64,000 nucleotides of DNA from Tenacibaculum larymnensis (GCF_028829235.1 NZ_JAIWJY010000001.1:496001-560000), one strand, 5' to 3'; positions 8,526 to 17,184 are shown, numbered from the stretch's first letter. Translations and numbers: made by a program. The notes: generated from the sequence alone by a model not told the origin.

Positions 8526-10326
8526 TATAGCACATTTACAACCTGAAGTATGGAGTTTTGTAAATCGTCAATTAATAAAAAAAGCAATCAGTGAGTTTTC
8601 ACATGAGCTTATTTTAATTCCTGAATTTATTTCAGAAGAAGTTCATGGATGTGTATATCAAATCATTTCTGATAATAAGGAGTTTACATATCATTTTAAG
8701 GCGAAGAAATATTTACTCGACCATTGGAGGGTCGATGCAAAGAGCATTGTCAAAAAGAATAATTCATCAGAAGAAGTTTACCTAGATGCACTGCACTTTA
8801 TTACGGAATTCCAAAATACCTTAGGTATCCCTAACGAGTTTTTAGCAACTTATTTAGAAGAAATAACGAGCACGCTTTCTGGTGCAGCATATAAATACAC
8901 GAACAAAAAATTTTCAGCAAGTGAATTAGCCGAAAAAAACTTTCAAGAAATAGAGCATGCGATGACAGAAGGACATCCATGTTTCGTAGCTAATAATGGT
9001 AGAATCGGATTTAATATAGACGATTATCATAGATACTCGCCAGAAAGTAATCAATCATTTAAACTCATTTGGATTGCAGCTCATAAAAAGTATGCGGCTT
9101 ACACAGCTGTTAAAGGTTATGAGTATGAAAAACTTCTAGAAAATGAATTAGGTGAAGAAAAAGTGAGTTCATTTAAAGAAGTCTTGAAAAAACATAATGT
9201 TGCTTCAGAAGATTACATTTTTATACCAGTACACCCATGGCAATGGAAAAATAAAATCATAGCTGTTTTTGGGGCGGATATTGCTCAAAAAAACATCATT
9301 TTGCTAGGTGAAAGCGATGATGACTTTTCAGCTCAACAATCTATCAGAACACTCTTTAATGCTTCACATCCAGAAAAACTGTATACAAAAACAGCGTTGT
9401 CAATTTTAAACATGGGCTTTATGCGTGGACTTTCTCCTTATTACATGCAAAGTACGCCGCATATTACCCAATGGATAACAGGTTTGTTGGTAGACGACAC
9501 ATATTTACAAAACAATGGATTTACCATGTTGGGAGAAGTGGCAACGGTAGGATATTATAATCACTATTATGAGGCATTAGGTAAAACGAATCCGCATAAC
9601 AAAATGCTATCAGCCTTGTGGCGAGAGAGTCCGTTTACAAAAATAAGCTCTAACCAACGAGTACTTACGATGGCTGCTTTATTGCATGTAGACTATCAAG
9701 AAAAATCATTTTTAACCGCTTTAATAGAAGCATCTCCTTATGATACAGGTACATGGATTCAACGTTATTTAAAAGCTTATTTAACACCTCTATTACATTG
9801 CTTTTATAAGTACGAGTTTGTGTTTATGCCACATGGAGAAAACCTTATTCTAGTATTAGAAGAAAACACACCAGTATATGTATTAATGAAAGACATTACT
9901 GAAGAAGTGATTGTTTTTAATGAAGCAATGCACTTGCCAGAGCATGCCAAAAGATTGTTTACTAAAACTTCTGATACAATGAAAATACTAACAATTTTCA
10001 CAGATGTTTTTGATTGCTTTTTCCGTTTTATGGCACAACAATTAGACAGTTACACAAACTTTTCAGAAGAAAATTTCTGGGAATTGGTGGCAGAATGTGT
10101 GTATGAGTATCAGGGAGAGCATTCAGAGTTTTCAGAAAAATATGAGCGATACGATTTGTTTGTTAATGAGTTTGATCGTTGCTGCTTAAACAGATTACAA
10201 TTAAGTAATACAAAACAAATGTTGAGTTTAGCCGATCCAATTGAAAGCTTAAAATTGGAAGGAACTCTAGAGAATCCACTAGCAAAATTTAAAAAAGAAG
10301 AGACAGCAGTAAAAATAATAGCTTAA
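8515..10326 (+). CDS. Second NIS siderophore synthetase (IucA/IucC family)
   Basis: A 603-residue NRPS-independent siderophore synthetase. It has TEGHPCFVANNGRIGF near residue 150, HPWQW at 240-244, SIRTLFNASHP, and MPHGEN at 438-443, followed by the FhuF-like C-terminal region. It aligns along its whole length with residues ~215-805 of the 805-residue fusion, so the two are paralogues. Pathways to desferrioxamine or bisucaberin need one synthetase; citrate-based siderophores such as aerobactin or arthrobactin use two. Two synthetases here therefore mean either two products, two steps of one hybrid product, or a redundant copy. Whether it is type A or type C cannot be told by eye. A 26-bp gap separates it from the next gene. 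Confidence 0.92.
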   Translation: MTNNIAHLQPEVWSFVNRQLIKKAISEFSHELILIPEFISEEVHGCVYQIISDNKEFTYHFKAKKYLLDHWRVDAKSIVKKNNSSEEVYLDALHFITEFQNTLGIPNEFLATYLEEITSTLSGAAYKYTNKKFSASELAEKNFQEIEHAMTEGHPCFVANNGRIGFNIDDYHRYSPESNQSFKLIWIAAHKKYAAYTAVKGYEYEKLLENELGEEKVSSFKEVLKKHNVASEDYIFIPVHPWQWKNKIIAVFGADIAQKNIILLGESDDDFSAQQSIRTLFNASHPEKLYTKTALSILNMGFMRGLSPYYMQSTPHITQWITGLLVDDTYLQNNGFTMLGEVATVGYYNHYYEALGKTNPHNKMLSALWRESPFTKISSNQRVLTMAALLHVDYQEKSFLTALIEASPYDTGTWIQRYLKAYLTPLLHCFYKYEFVFMPHGENLILVLEENTPVYVLMKDITEEVIVFNEAMHLPEHAKRLFTKTSDTMKILTIFTDVFDCFFRFMAQQLDSYTNFSEENFWELVAECVYEYQGEHSEFSEKYERYDLFVNEFDRCCLNRLQLSNTKQMLSLADPIESLKLEGTLENPLAKFKKEETAVKIIA

Positions 10327-10352
10327 AAAATATAGAATTTAAAAAGAATTAA

Positions 10353-11453
10353 ATGGAAAAACAAAATAGAGTAAGAGCTGTGGACTTTGTAAGAGGATTT
10401 AGTGTTCTTATTATGATTCCAGTACATGTGATGATGATTTTTTCAAGTATGGATACTTGGGAAAACTCGATAACTGGAAATATAGCTCAGATATTAGAAA
10501 GAGGATCACCGGTTTTCCTTATTGTAATGGGGATATCATTTGCATTCTCAAGAAATTCAAATAGAAAAGGAATCCTTAAAAAAGCATTATTCATAATTAC
10601 TTTAGGATACGTTTTAAACTTCTTAAGATTTATAGTACCTCTTTTGTTTTTTGGAGGTTTCCCAGAAAGTTTTGTAAAGGCAAGCGGGCTTCAAGTAAGT
10701 AATCCGTATAGCATGTTAAACTACTTCTTAAAAGGTGATATGTTTCAATTAATAGGTATATCATTATTTTTAATAGGCCTGTCGTTTAAGTTCTTAATTA
10801 AGAATAAAAACATACTTATAGTTATTGCACTGGTCGTTATGTGGCTTTCAAAGATTGTAAGTGGTATTCAACTTGGAATTCCTGGAGTAGATTATGTTTT
10901 AAACCTTATTTGGGGTAATAACTTTGATGTATATTTTCCTTTATTTCCATGGATTTCATTTATTCTGATGGGACTGTATTTAGGATTAAGATACCAAGAA
11001 GCACCTGAAAATGCTGATGCATCTTTATTCAGACCAATGTTGTATATAGGTATCGTTTTTCTTGTAACAGGAAAGTTACTGTGTGATTATAATTATGAAT
11101 ACCATTTTGGAGATTATTATCATTTAGGTCCAGGAGGAAGTATGGGATTAATGGGGTGTATCTTAGTTCTTTTCTGGTTGTATTATTTAATAGAACGAAA
11201 TCTTCCTAAGAACAATTATGTAAGCAGATTATTCTTTTATTGTAGTAAAAATGTTACTTCTTTTTATATGATACAATGGGTGTTAATTTATTGGTTGTTA
11301 GCGTTTACAGAATTTTCAGCTTATAACGAGCCAATGGTTTTAGCCATTATGTTGGCTGTAAACATAGGAACTTTCAGCCTATTGTACCTGTTTAACAAAT
11401 ACAAGGTTGTAAAAAGAAGTAAAAAAACAAGGGTAACACAACAAATGGCATAG
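10353..11453 (+). CDS. DUF1624/acyltransferase-like polytopic membrane protein
   Basis: A 366-residue protein with about ten hydrophobic segments. The N-terminus RVRAVDFVRGFSVLIMIPVH resembles the R-x-D-x-x-RG-x(n)-H start of DUF1624/heparan-alpha-glucosaminide acetyltransferase-like and acyltransferase-3 membrane proteins, in which the histidine inside the first membrane span is thought to be catalytic. Such proteins move acyl groups across or at the membrane. It sits in the siderophore operon, 26 bp after the second NIS synthetase and 2 bp before a secreted hydrolase. A role in modifying the siderophore or a lipid carrier is possible but is inference only. Confidence 0.7.
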   Translation: MEKQNRVRAVDFVRGFSVLIMIPVHVMMIFSSMDTWENSITGNIAQILERGSPVFLIVMGISFAFSRNSNRKGILKKALFIITLGYVLNFLRFIVPLLFFGGFPESFVKASGLQVSNPYSMLNYFLKGDMFQLIGISLFLIGLSFKFLIKNKNILIVIALVVMWLSKIVSGIQLGIPGVDYVLNLIWGNNFDVYFPLFPWISFILMGLYLGLRYQEAPENADASLFRPMLYIGIVFLVTGKLLCDYNYEYHFGDYYHLGPGGSMGLMGCILVLFWLYYLIERNLPKNNYVSRLFFYCSKNVTSFYMIQWVLIYWLLAFTEFSAYNEPMVLAIMLAVNIGTFSLLYLFNKYKVVKRSKKTRVTQQMA

Positions 11454-11455
11454 GT

Positions 11456-12484
11456 ATGAGGAAGTTATTAATTATTGCTGTTGTTTTATTGCAGCTTAAA
11501 TCTACTGCACAAGCAAGATTAGCAGGGAGCTATGGATTAGATCCTACCGTTCAAGAATTTTTAGAAGTTATCCATTCTTATCAAGGCCCACCATTACAAG
11601 ATTTGCCCTTGGATGTGGGAAGATTAGCGATGGAAAACATGCAAAAAGATTCAACCTTAACCTATGATAACGTAACTTTTACAAAAGTTTCCTTTAAAGA
11701 AGGAGGCAGGAAAGTTAATTCAGTAATCATAAAGCCTAAAAAAGCCGAAAAACTGCTTCCAACATTAGTGTATTTTCACGGGGGGGGATGGGTGTTTAAT
11801 AGCTTTGAAACACACAAACGATTAATGCGAGATATTGCTTTAAAAGCAAATGTAGGAGTTGTTTTTGTAGAATATTCAAGGGCACCAGAAATAAAGTATC
11901 CTGTAGCAAATGAAGAAGGGTATGCAGCAGCTTTATTTCTGTCAAAATATGGGAAAAACTATGGATTAGACTCAAACAGAATTATAGTTGGTGGTGACAG
12001 TGTAGGAGGAAACATGGCAACTGTTGTAGCAATGAAGGCAAAAGAAAAAGGAACACCTAAAATTCTTGGGCAAGTATTGTTGTATCCTGTAACCGATACT
12101 AATTTAAACACCAAATCATACGAACGATTTTCTAAAGGGCATTATTTAACTAGAGCCACCATGAAGTGGTTTTGGGAAGTATACGCTCCTGATAAAAGCA
12201 CGCAATCATTAGCAACTGTAGCTCCTTTAAAAGCAAGTTTAGAAGAACTTCAAAACTTACCTAAAACACTTTTAATAACGGCGGAATATGATGTGCTAAG
12301 AGATGAAGGTGAAGCATATGCTAAAAAGTTAAGAGCAGCTAAAGTACCAGTTATATCAACAAGATATGGAGGAACAATACACGATTTTATAGTACTAAAT
12401 GCTCTTAGAAAAACCGAAGCTTCAAAAGGAGCAGTAGCACAAGTGTGTGCTTTTTTAAAGAATAATTTTTATAAGAATAATTAA
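11456..12484 (+). CDS. Secreted alpha/beta hydrolase (hormone-sensitive lipase-like esterase)
   Basis: A 342-residue alpha/beta hydrolase with an N-terminal signal peptide (RKLLIIAVVLLQLKSTAQA). The oxyanion-hole motif HGGGW is at residues 108-112, the nucleophile elbow GDSVGG is at 180-185 with S182, and the probable acid and base are D279 and H309; this is the HSL/family IV esterase layout. It would act in the periplasm or outside. Siderophore operons often carry a hydrolase that frees iron or trims a precursor, but hydroxamates are not ester-linked unless acylated, so the substrate is open. The three glycine codons of HGGGW form a run of eight G (11780-11787), a possible slippage site. Confidence 0.85.
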   Translation: MRKLLIIAVVLLQLKSTAQARLAGSYGLDPTVQEFLEVIHSYQGPPLQDLPLDVGRLAMENMQKDSTLTYDNVTFTKVSFKEGGRKVNSVIIKPKKAEKLLPTLVYFHGGGWVFNSFETHKRLMRDIALKANVGVVFVEYSRAPEIKYPVANEEGYAAALFLSKYGKNYGLDSNRIIVGGDSVGGNMATVVAMKAKEKGTPKILGQVLLYPVTDTNLNTKSYERFSKGHYLTRATMKWFWEVYAPDKSTQSLATVAPLKASLEELQNLPKTLLITAEYDVLRDEGEAYAKKLRAAKVPVISTRYGGTIHDFIVLNALRKTEASKGAVAQVCAFLKNNFYKNN

Positions 12485-12487
12485 AAA

Positions 12488-13399
12488 ATGGATTTATCAT
12501 CTATAAAAGTACTTGTAGGTCAATTAGAACATATGAGTATAATAGTGCTTGTTTTAATGCTAGTTGAGTGGGGAATTCTTATAGTAACGAGTTATGTAGA
12601 AAAAAACAAAGAAGGAGTGGTTAGTATTATATCATATTTAGTGCAAAGCATTCCATATTTTTTATTGTCAAAAGTGTTTATTGTGGCTAGCATGTTTTGG
12701 TTGTATGAAAATAGATTTTTTACCTTAGGGTTTCAATGGTATGTCTGGGTTGCGGCTTACTTATTGTACGATTTTACAGTGTTTTTTATTCATTTATTAG
12801 GACATAAAGTTCGAGTTTTATGGTGTATTCATGGTGTGCATCATACAGCAGAAGAAATGAATTTAACGGTAGTTGCTCGAGGATCAATCTTTGATGTGTT
12901 TTTTACTCCGTTTAATTTTATATGGCTTCCAATTGTAGGATTTCATCCATTGATGATTTTTGTAATTGAGCCCATAGCAAGATTATATGCTACGTTAACA
13001 CATATAAACGAAAAAGTTATTGGAAAGCAGAAACAGTTGGATAAGCTATTAATTACACCTTCAGTTCATAGGGTGCATCATGCTAAAAATCATATTTATT
13101 TAGATAGAAATTATGGCGAAACCTTTAGTATTTGGGATCGCATATTTAAAACTTTTCAAAAAGAATTAGATAATGAAAAGATTGAATATGGAATTATGCA
13201 TGACAAACTGAATAGTGAAAGCCTATGGGATGTACAGTTTCTACTATGGAAAGAATTATGGTTAGACGTTAAAAAAGCACCAAGATTAATAGACAAAGTA
13301 AAATATGTTTTTATGCCTCCAGGTTGGAACCACATTGATGGAGGAAAAAAGGCAAGAGAGTACAGAAATGAAGCTTGGTTAAATAAACTAGAGAAATAA
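12488..13399 (+). CDS. Second sterol desaturase / fatty acid hydroxylase family protein
   Basis: A 303-residue membrane di-iron oxygenase with histidine boxes HLLGH at 102-106, HGVHH at 115-119 and HRVHH at 194-198. It is a paralogue of the protein at 95-991: the third box falls at the same residue number and both end with a PGWxH segment. It is the last gene of the siderophore operon, starting 3 bp after the hydrolase stop, and its stop is 19 bp from the convergent AraC gene. No ferredoxin is next to it, so it may share the one at 993-1325. Its presence with the acyltransferase-like and hydrolase genes suggests oxidation of a lipid or acyl group linked to the siderophore pathway (inference). 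Confidence 0.88.
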   Translation: MDLSSIKVLVGQLEHMSIIVLVLMLVEWGILIVTSYVEKNKEGVVSIISYLVQSIPYFLLSKVFIVASMFWLYENRFFTLGFQWYVWVAAYLLYDFTVFFIHLLGHKVRVLWCIHGVHHTAEEMNLTVVARGSIFDVFFTPFNFIWLPIVGFHPLMIFVIEPIARLYATLTHINEKVIGKQKQLDKLLITPSVHRVHHAKNHIYLDRNYGETFSIWDRIFKTFQKELDNEKIEYGIMHDKLNSESLWDVQFLLWKELWLDVKKAPRLIDKVKYVFMPPGWNHIDGGKKAREYRNEAWLNKLEK

Positions 13400-13418
13400 A
13401 AGAGTATAAATTTAGACT

Positions 13419-14381
13419 CTAACAAGAATATTTCTTTCTAAACTCTTTAGGAGTAACTTTTTCAAACTTTTTAAAAGCAGCTGTAAAATGAGTAGGGTTT
13501 TTATACCCTACCATATCAGCTACTTCATAAATAGGTCTTTGAGTATGAGTCAATAGGTTTTTAGCCTTCTCCATTCTTAATTTTTTAGCATAATTGAAAA
13601 TAGTTTCATCAAACAATTTTTTAAACTCATTTTTTAAAACATTTTGATTCAATAATACTTTGCGAGCAAGCTGCTGTATGGATATTTGTTCATGTAGATT
13701 TGTTTGAAGTATAGCTTCTACTTTATATATTTTCTTAAGAATATTCTCATTAGAATTACTCGCTTTTTTAGAACGAAGATCTAATTGTAGGTGTAGTAAT
13801 TCTAACGCTTTTGATTCTAAAAAAAGGCGCTTTAGCAATCCTTTTTGTGAATTAAGAAGTACTTCATTAACAACTTTCTCCATATTAGAAGTTAATTGTT
13901 GAGTAAAGATTTCTGTTTTTTTTAAACCGAGTGCCTTATCATTGGACAAAAGAGCTTGCATTTGATGTTTTTGTATGAAAGAATCATACATGCTAATTTT
14001 AATTTCGTTTATAGGTTTATCTCTATAAAAAAAGGCTTTATTATCTTCACTGTTACTGTATAAGAGACAGCTTTCATTTTTTTCAAGAATGAGATCGTTT
14101 TTAGAATCAGAAAAACGAATAATCTTTTCACCTTCAATTAAAACAGAAAGCTCTAAAGAGCTTAAATTATGATTTGAAGTAAAAAGAAAATCTTTTTTAA
14201 ACTTCGCATTTATTATAGTAATTAGTAAACCATCAAAATAGTAACTAGTTATAATTCCGCTACCATAAGTAGGGTTAACAGCATAGGCACAAGCCGTTAT
14301 ACCACAGTTTATACTTTTATTTTGTAACTGTAATATTTTTTTTAACTGTAATGTTTCATCTTTGGCTATAGCAATTTCCAT
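13419..14381 (-). CDS. AraC family transcriptional regulator
   Basis: About 320 residues. The C-terminal ~100 residues are a double helix-turn-helix AraC domain, with QQLARKVLLNQNVLKNEFKK as the first HTH and IYEVADMVGYKNPTHFTAAF plus the signature FKKFEKVTPKEFRKKY at the end. The N-terminal ~210 residues are unlike the arabinose cupin and probably sense a ligand, as in PchR-type regulators that respond to a ferri-siderophore. I use the ATG at 14381; a TTG at 14396 is the alternative. It lies 43 bp downstream of the PepSY gene, so it is probably the last gene of the receptor operon. The 21-bp-phased repeats at 1404-1437 are a plausible target. Confidence 0.9.
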   Translation of the reverse strand: MEIAIAKDETLQLKKILQLQNKSINCGITACAYAVNPTYGSGIITSYYFDGLLITIINAKFKKDFLFTSNHNLSSLELSVLIEGEKIIRFSDSKNDLILEKNESCLLYSNSEDNKAFFYRDKPINEIKISMYDSFIQKHQMQALLSNDKALGLKKTEIFTQQLTSNMEKVVNEVLLNSQKGLLKRLFLESKALELLHLQLDLRSKKASNSNENILKKIYKVEAILQTNLHEQISIQQLARKVLLNQNVLKNEFKKLFDETIFNYAKKLRMEKAKNLLTHTQRPIYEVADMVGYKNPTHFTAAFKKFEKVTPKEFRKKYSC

Positions 14382-14424
14382 AAAATTGGGGGACAAAGGA
14401 AATTTGGATTAAGCTTATTGTATG

Positions 14425-16500
14425 CTAAATATCTTTAATCCATTTGTAAATATTAACAATTAAGAATACACTTGCTATAGCTACTAAAAGAAGCATGAAT
14501 ATTTCAGAGATGTTACTCGCTTCATGCATAATAGCTTCAAATAAATGGTATACGTTGTATAACCCAGCAATACTTGCCCAAACTAGGGAGGTTACCTTAA
14601 ACCATTTTTTAGAAATCTCAATGGTTAATAAACCAAAAAGTAAGCACATTCCTTCAAATAGTATACGGTATATATGATGTGCAAAAGGAGCTTCACCTGT
14701 TGCACCCTCCATTACTAAGGTTTCATTGTAATATATATTGAACAGTCCGTAAATGTGGTGAACTATCCAGCCAATTGCTAAAAATATCCAAAGTATTATA
14801 ATTTTTGTTCTCATAGGTATGTGGTTTTTATTGTTTAATAATTGATTGTTTTTTTCAGTATTTAAAACCTGAGTTGTTTTTTGAGTTTCTTCAGTTAACA
14901 ACTGCTTACGATTTTTGTAATCTATAGGATGTTTTGTAAAAGCACTTTTAGCTTTTACTTCAGGTTTAATTTTAAGGTAGATGAATAGTGCAGTAACTGA
15001 AATACCTATCCATAATAAATCAACTGTAAGAATATCAAGTTGCTTAGCTTTATAGGTATTCCAAATCCAGTTGTTGGAAACAATACCACTAGCAACCGGA
15101 ACTAAAAAACCAAGAATGGCACCTGCCAATAAAGTAGTTTTGTTTGTGAGATAATTATTTCGCTTAAGCCTAAAATAAAGAGTAGCTAATAACCAAACAA
15201 CAAAAAACCAAGTGTATAAAATACTCATTTTTTGAGTTTGATAAGTTTCTGGTAATAATTTTACGACCAAGAAAAATAAGGCAATAACAGGAAATAATGA
15301 CAAGCAAATAGCAAGATAAATATGCCCAACCTTGGCAGTGTAAAGACGTTGTTTTAAGGACATGCTTTTTTTATTGCGAGCTTCAATCCAGATTAATACC
15401 CCCGTGATAATTACGAAGCAAGTAATAAGCGCTAGGATAAAGTAAATGACTTTTACAGCACCCCCCCCAAAATTACCATAATGTAAGCGACTTACAGAAA
15501 GCTGGATGTCATCTGTATACTTACTTTCATTAGGGTTTCTTACAATCGAAGTTTTATCAGTTTCAAAATCATAAAATATCATTCCGGAGCTTAAAAATCG
15601 TTCTTTATAATCCAGTTCACCAATTAAGCAGTATTTCATGTTAGTGCCACCATAGTTTTTAATTAAAACATAGTTAGAATTAAAATGAGACCAACGGTTA
15701 GCGTTTTCTTTTACAAATTTATTGACACTAGGAATTTCTTTGTTTGTTTTAGCAATCCATTCATAGGATGTAAGATCGGGGCGTAAATCTTCCATTAGTT
15801 TATCTCGATCACCACCATATAAAAAGTTTGCAGGGAGTAAAACAAACAAGCTTAAACAGAAATAGGCAGCAGTAACAGCGTACATAAACTGAAAAGGAAG
15901 TCCAATAATTCCCAATGCTGTGTGAGCATCTGTCCAGACTCTTTTTAAAGCAATTTTGGGATTGAACTGGTAAAAGTTTGAAATAATTTTTTTCCAATGC
16001 ACAATCACTCCAGTAACTATGGCAAATAAAAAGAATAAGGAAACAAAACCGGCAAGATAAATTCCAATAGTAGGAATTTGTGTAAAGAAATGTAAACGGT
16101 ATAAAAACTCTCCTAAACCATATTTTTCTACATAACCAGCTGTTTCACCAGTATGAATATTTATAGCTTGATAGTTTTGATATTTTGCTTCATCAGGAAT
16201 ATTTACTGTGTCTTTAGCAGCTGAGGTTAAGACATAGATGTTGTCGCTTTTATGCCCTAAGTAAAAACGAATATCTCTACTCGTTAAATGATGATCTTCT
16301 GAGAGTTTTTTTAATAAAGAATCATAATCGATGTTTTCTCTGGCAATATTTTGTGAATGCTTACCATCTTCCCAAGCTTCAATTTCATCTTTGAAAAGAG
16401 CGAAAGCACCTGTAAAAAAGATTACATATAAGGCTACACTTATAACAATACCGCTAACTGTGTGCGTGTTGAAAAATACATTGTAATTTCTGTTACTCAT
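14425..16500 (-). CDS. PepSY-associated transmembrane protein, iron-siderophore reductase-like
   Basis: A 691-residue inner-membrane protein of the PepSY_TM (PiuB-like) family. The N-terminal part has the first span at about 15-35, a large periplasmic loop, and further spans in the order typical of the family. The C-terminal third (after about residue 560, from MRTKIIILWIFLAIGWIVHH) is an additional set of four hydrophobic segments, so the protein is longer than the usual ~400-500 residues. Related proteins sit beside TonB siderophore receptors and are thought to help reduce or release iron from ferri-siderophore in the periplasm. The start at 16500 (MSNRNYNVFFNTHTVSG) is chosen because its A is shared with the stop of the upstream gene (TAATG). 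A G8 run on the coding strand lies at 15461-15468. Confidence 0.87.
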   Translation of the reverse strand: MSNRNYNVFFNTHTVSGIVISVALYVIFFTGAFALFKDEIEAWEDGKHSQNIARENIDYDSLLKKLSEDHHLTSRDIRFYLGHKSDNIYVLTSAAKDTVNIPDEAKYQNYQAINIHTGETAGYVEKYGLGEFLYRLHFFTQIPTIGIYLAGFVSLFFLFAIVTGVIVHWKKIISNFYQFNPKIALKRVWTDAHTALGIIGLPFQFMYAVTAAYFCLSLFVLLPANFLYGGDRDKLMEDLRPDLTSYEWIAKTNKEIPSVNKFVKENANRWSHFNSNYVLIKNYGGTNMKYCLIGELDYKERFLSSGMIFYDFETDKTSIVRNPNESKYTDDIQLSVSRLHYGNFGGGAVKVIYFILALITCFVIITGVLIWIEARNKKSMSLKQRLYTAKVGHIYLAICLSLFPVIALFFLVVKLLPETYQTQKMSILYTWFFVVWLLATLYFRLKRNNYLTNKTTLLAGAILGFLVPVASGIVSNNWIWNTYKAKQLDILTVDLLWIGISVTALFIYLKIKPEVKAKSAFTKHPIDYKNRKQLLTEETQKTTQVLNTEKNNQLLNNKNHIPMRTKIIILWIFLAIGWIVHHIYGLFNIYYNETLVMEGATGEAPFAHHIYRILFEGMCLLFGLLTIEISKKWFKVTSLVWASIAGLYNVYHLFEAIMHEASNISEIFMLLLVAIASVFLIVNIYKWIKDI

Positions 16501-16802
16501 TATACGAATGGATTTTGTTGATTTCCGAAGTAATAGATTACATATAGGATTATAGATATCAAGAGATATAAAATCCAAACTTTCCATCCATTTTTAAACA
16601 AGTAAGGAACAACTAACAAAGCGCCCCAAACAATAAAAATGGTATAAATAGAGGTGATTAGTACTTCTTTTGGATTAGGTAGCCATAAAACTAAACACAT
16701 ATGTAGTAGAGCACTTATAATGTATCCACCAATGAGACCAGCAGAGATTTTTGCAAACTGCTGCCAAGGTGATTGGTTTAAATATTTAGAATTAGCTGGC
16801 AT
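16500..16802 (-). CDS. DUF3649-like small membrane protein of iron uptake operon
   Basis: A 100-residue protein with three hydrophobic segments (about 17-40, 46-66 and 74-92). Its size and its place between a DUF3325-like gene and a PepSY gene behind a TonB receptor match the DUF3649 family, which is found in the same arrangement in proteobacterial siderophore uptake operons. The biochemical role is unknown; it probably forms part of a membrane complex with the PepSY protein. Its stop overlaps the PepSY start by one base, and one base separates it from the preceding gene. Confidence 0.75.
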   Translation of the reverse strand: MPANSKYLNQSPWQQFAKISAGLIGGYIISALLHMCLVLWLPNPKEVLITSIYTIFIVWGALLVVPYLFKNGWKVWILYLLISIILYVIYYFGNQQNPFV

Positions 16803-16803
16803 A

Positions 16804-17133
16804 TTAAAAAATGAGTTCTATTAAAAAAGTTAACGTACATGAGACAGTTAAAAAAACATAGTTTATCACTCTTAAAGGAGTAATGAGAATGATAAGGCTT
16901 AAAAACAGAGAGATAGCTACAATCCAAGTAATAATTCCAGCCGAAAGCCCCAAAAAGTTTATTGAGAGGAGCAAGCCTACGAGCAAGGTAATTACTCCAA
17001 TTATGTTGGCATTGCGTTTATTATTTTGAAGCCATTTTTGTAAGAGGGTATTCTTAGTTAAATGTGCCTTTTCAGAAGAGTTATATAAGGAATAACATCC
17101 TAAGAAAATAAAAAGAAAAGTAACTGTTTTCAT
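16804..17133 (-). CDS. DUF3325-like small membrane protein of iron uptake operon
   Basis: A 109-residue protein with four hydrophobic segments: 1-17, 45-60, 63-82 and 88-108. Size, topology and gene order (receptor, this gene, DUF3649-like, PepSY) fit DUF3325, a family that accompanies ferri-siderophore receptors. No catalytic residues stand out. The assignment rests on context as much as sequence. An 88-bp gap with a hairpin separates it from the receptor gene upstream. Confidence 0.72.
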   Translation of the reverse strand: MKTVTFLFIFLGCYSLYNSSEKAHLTKNTLLQKWLQNNKRNANIIGVITLLVGLLLSINFLGLSAGIITWIVAISLFLSLIILITPLRVINYVFLTVSCTLTFLIELIF

Positions 17134-17150
17134 AGTGGTTTAATCAAATG

Positions 17151-17184
17151 ACAAAACCCTGAACATAAAAGTTCAGAGTTTTGT
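17151..17184 (-). terminator. Hairpin between receptor and downstream uptake genes
   Basis: Inverted repeat of 14 nt arms (17151-17164 and 17171-17184, one mismatch) around a 6-nt loop, located after the receptor stop codon. Read on the minus strand it could act as a partial terminator or as an RNA-stabilising hairpin, making more receptor than the downstream small membrane proteins. There is no long T run, so full termination is unlikely. Confidence 0.6.

Noticed and set aside
8515-10326. Second NIS synthetase as a broken remnant of the fusion
   Set aside because: It is full length with the HPWQW, SIRTLFN and MPHGEN motifs intact and a coupled start, so it looks functional.
13400-13432. Short inverted repeat AGAGT...ACTCT between the convergent siderophore and AraC genes
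   Set aside because: Only five base pairs with a long loop and no T run; too weak to call a terminator.
16500-16587. Longer N-terminus of the PepSY protein
   Set aside because: The added residues would overlap the DUF3649-like gene in another frame; the ATG at 16500 gives a TAATG junction and a normal family start.
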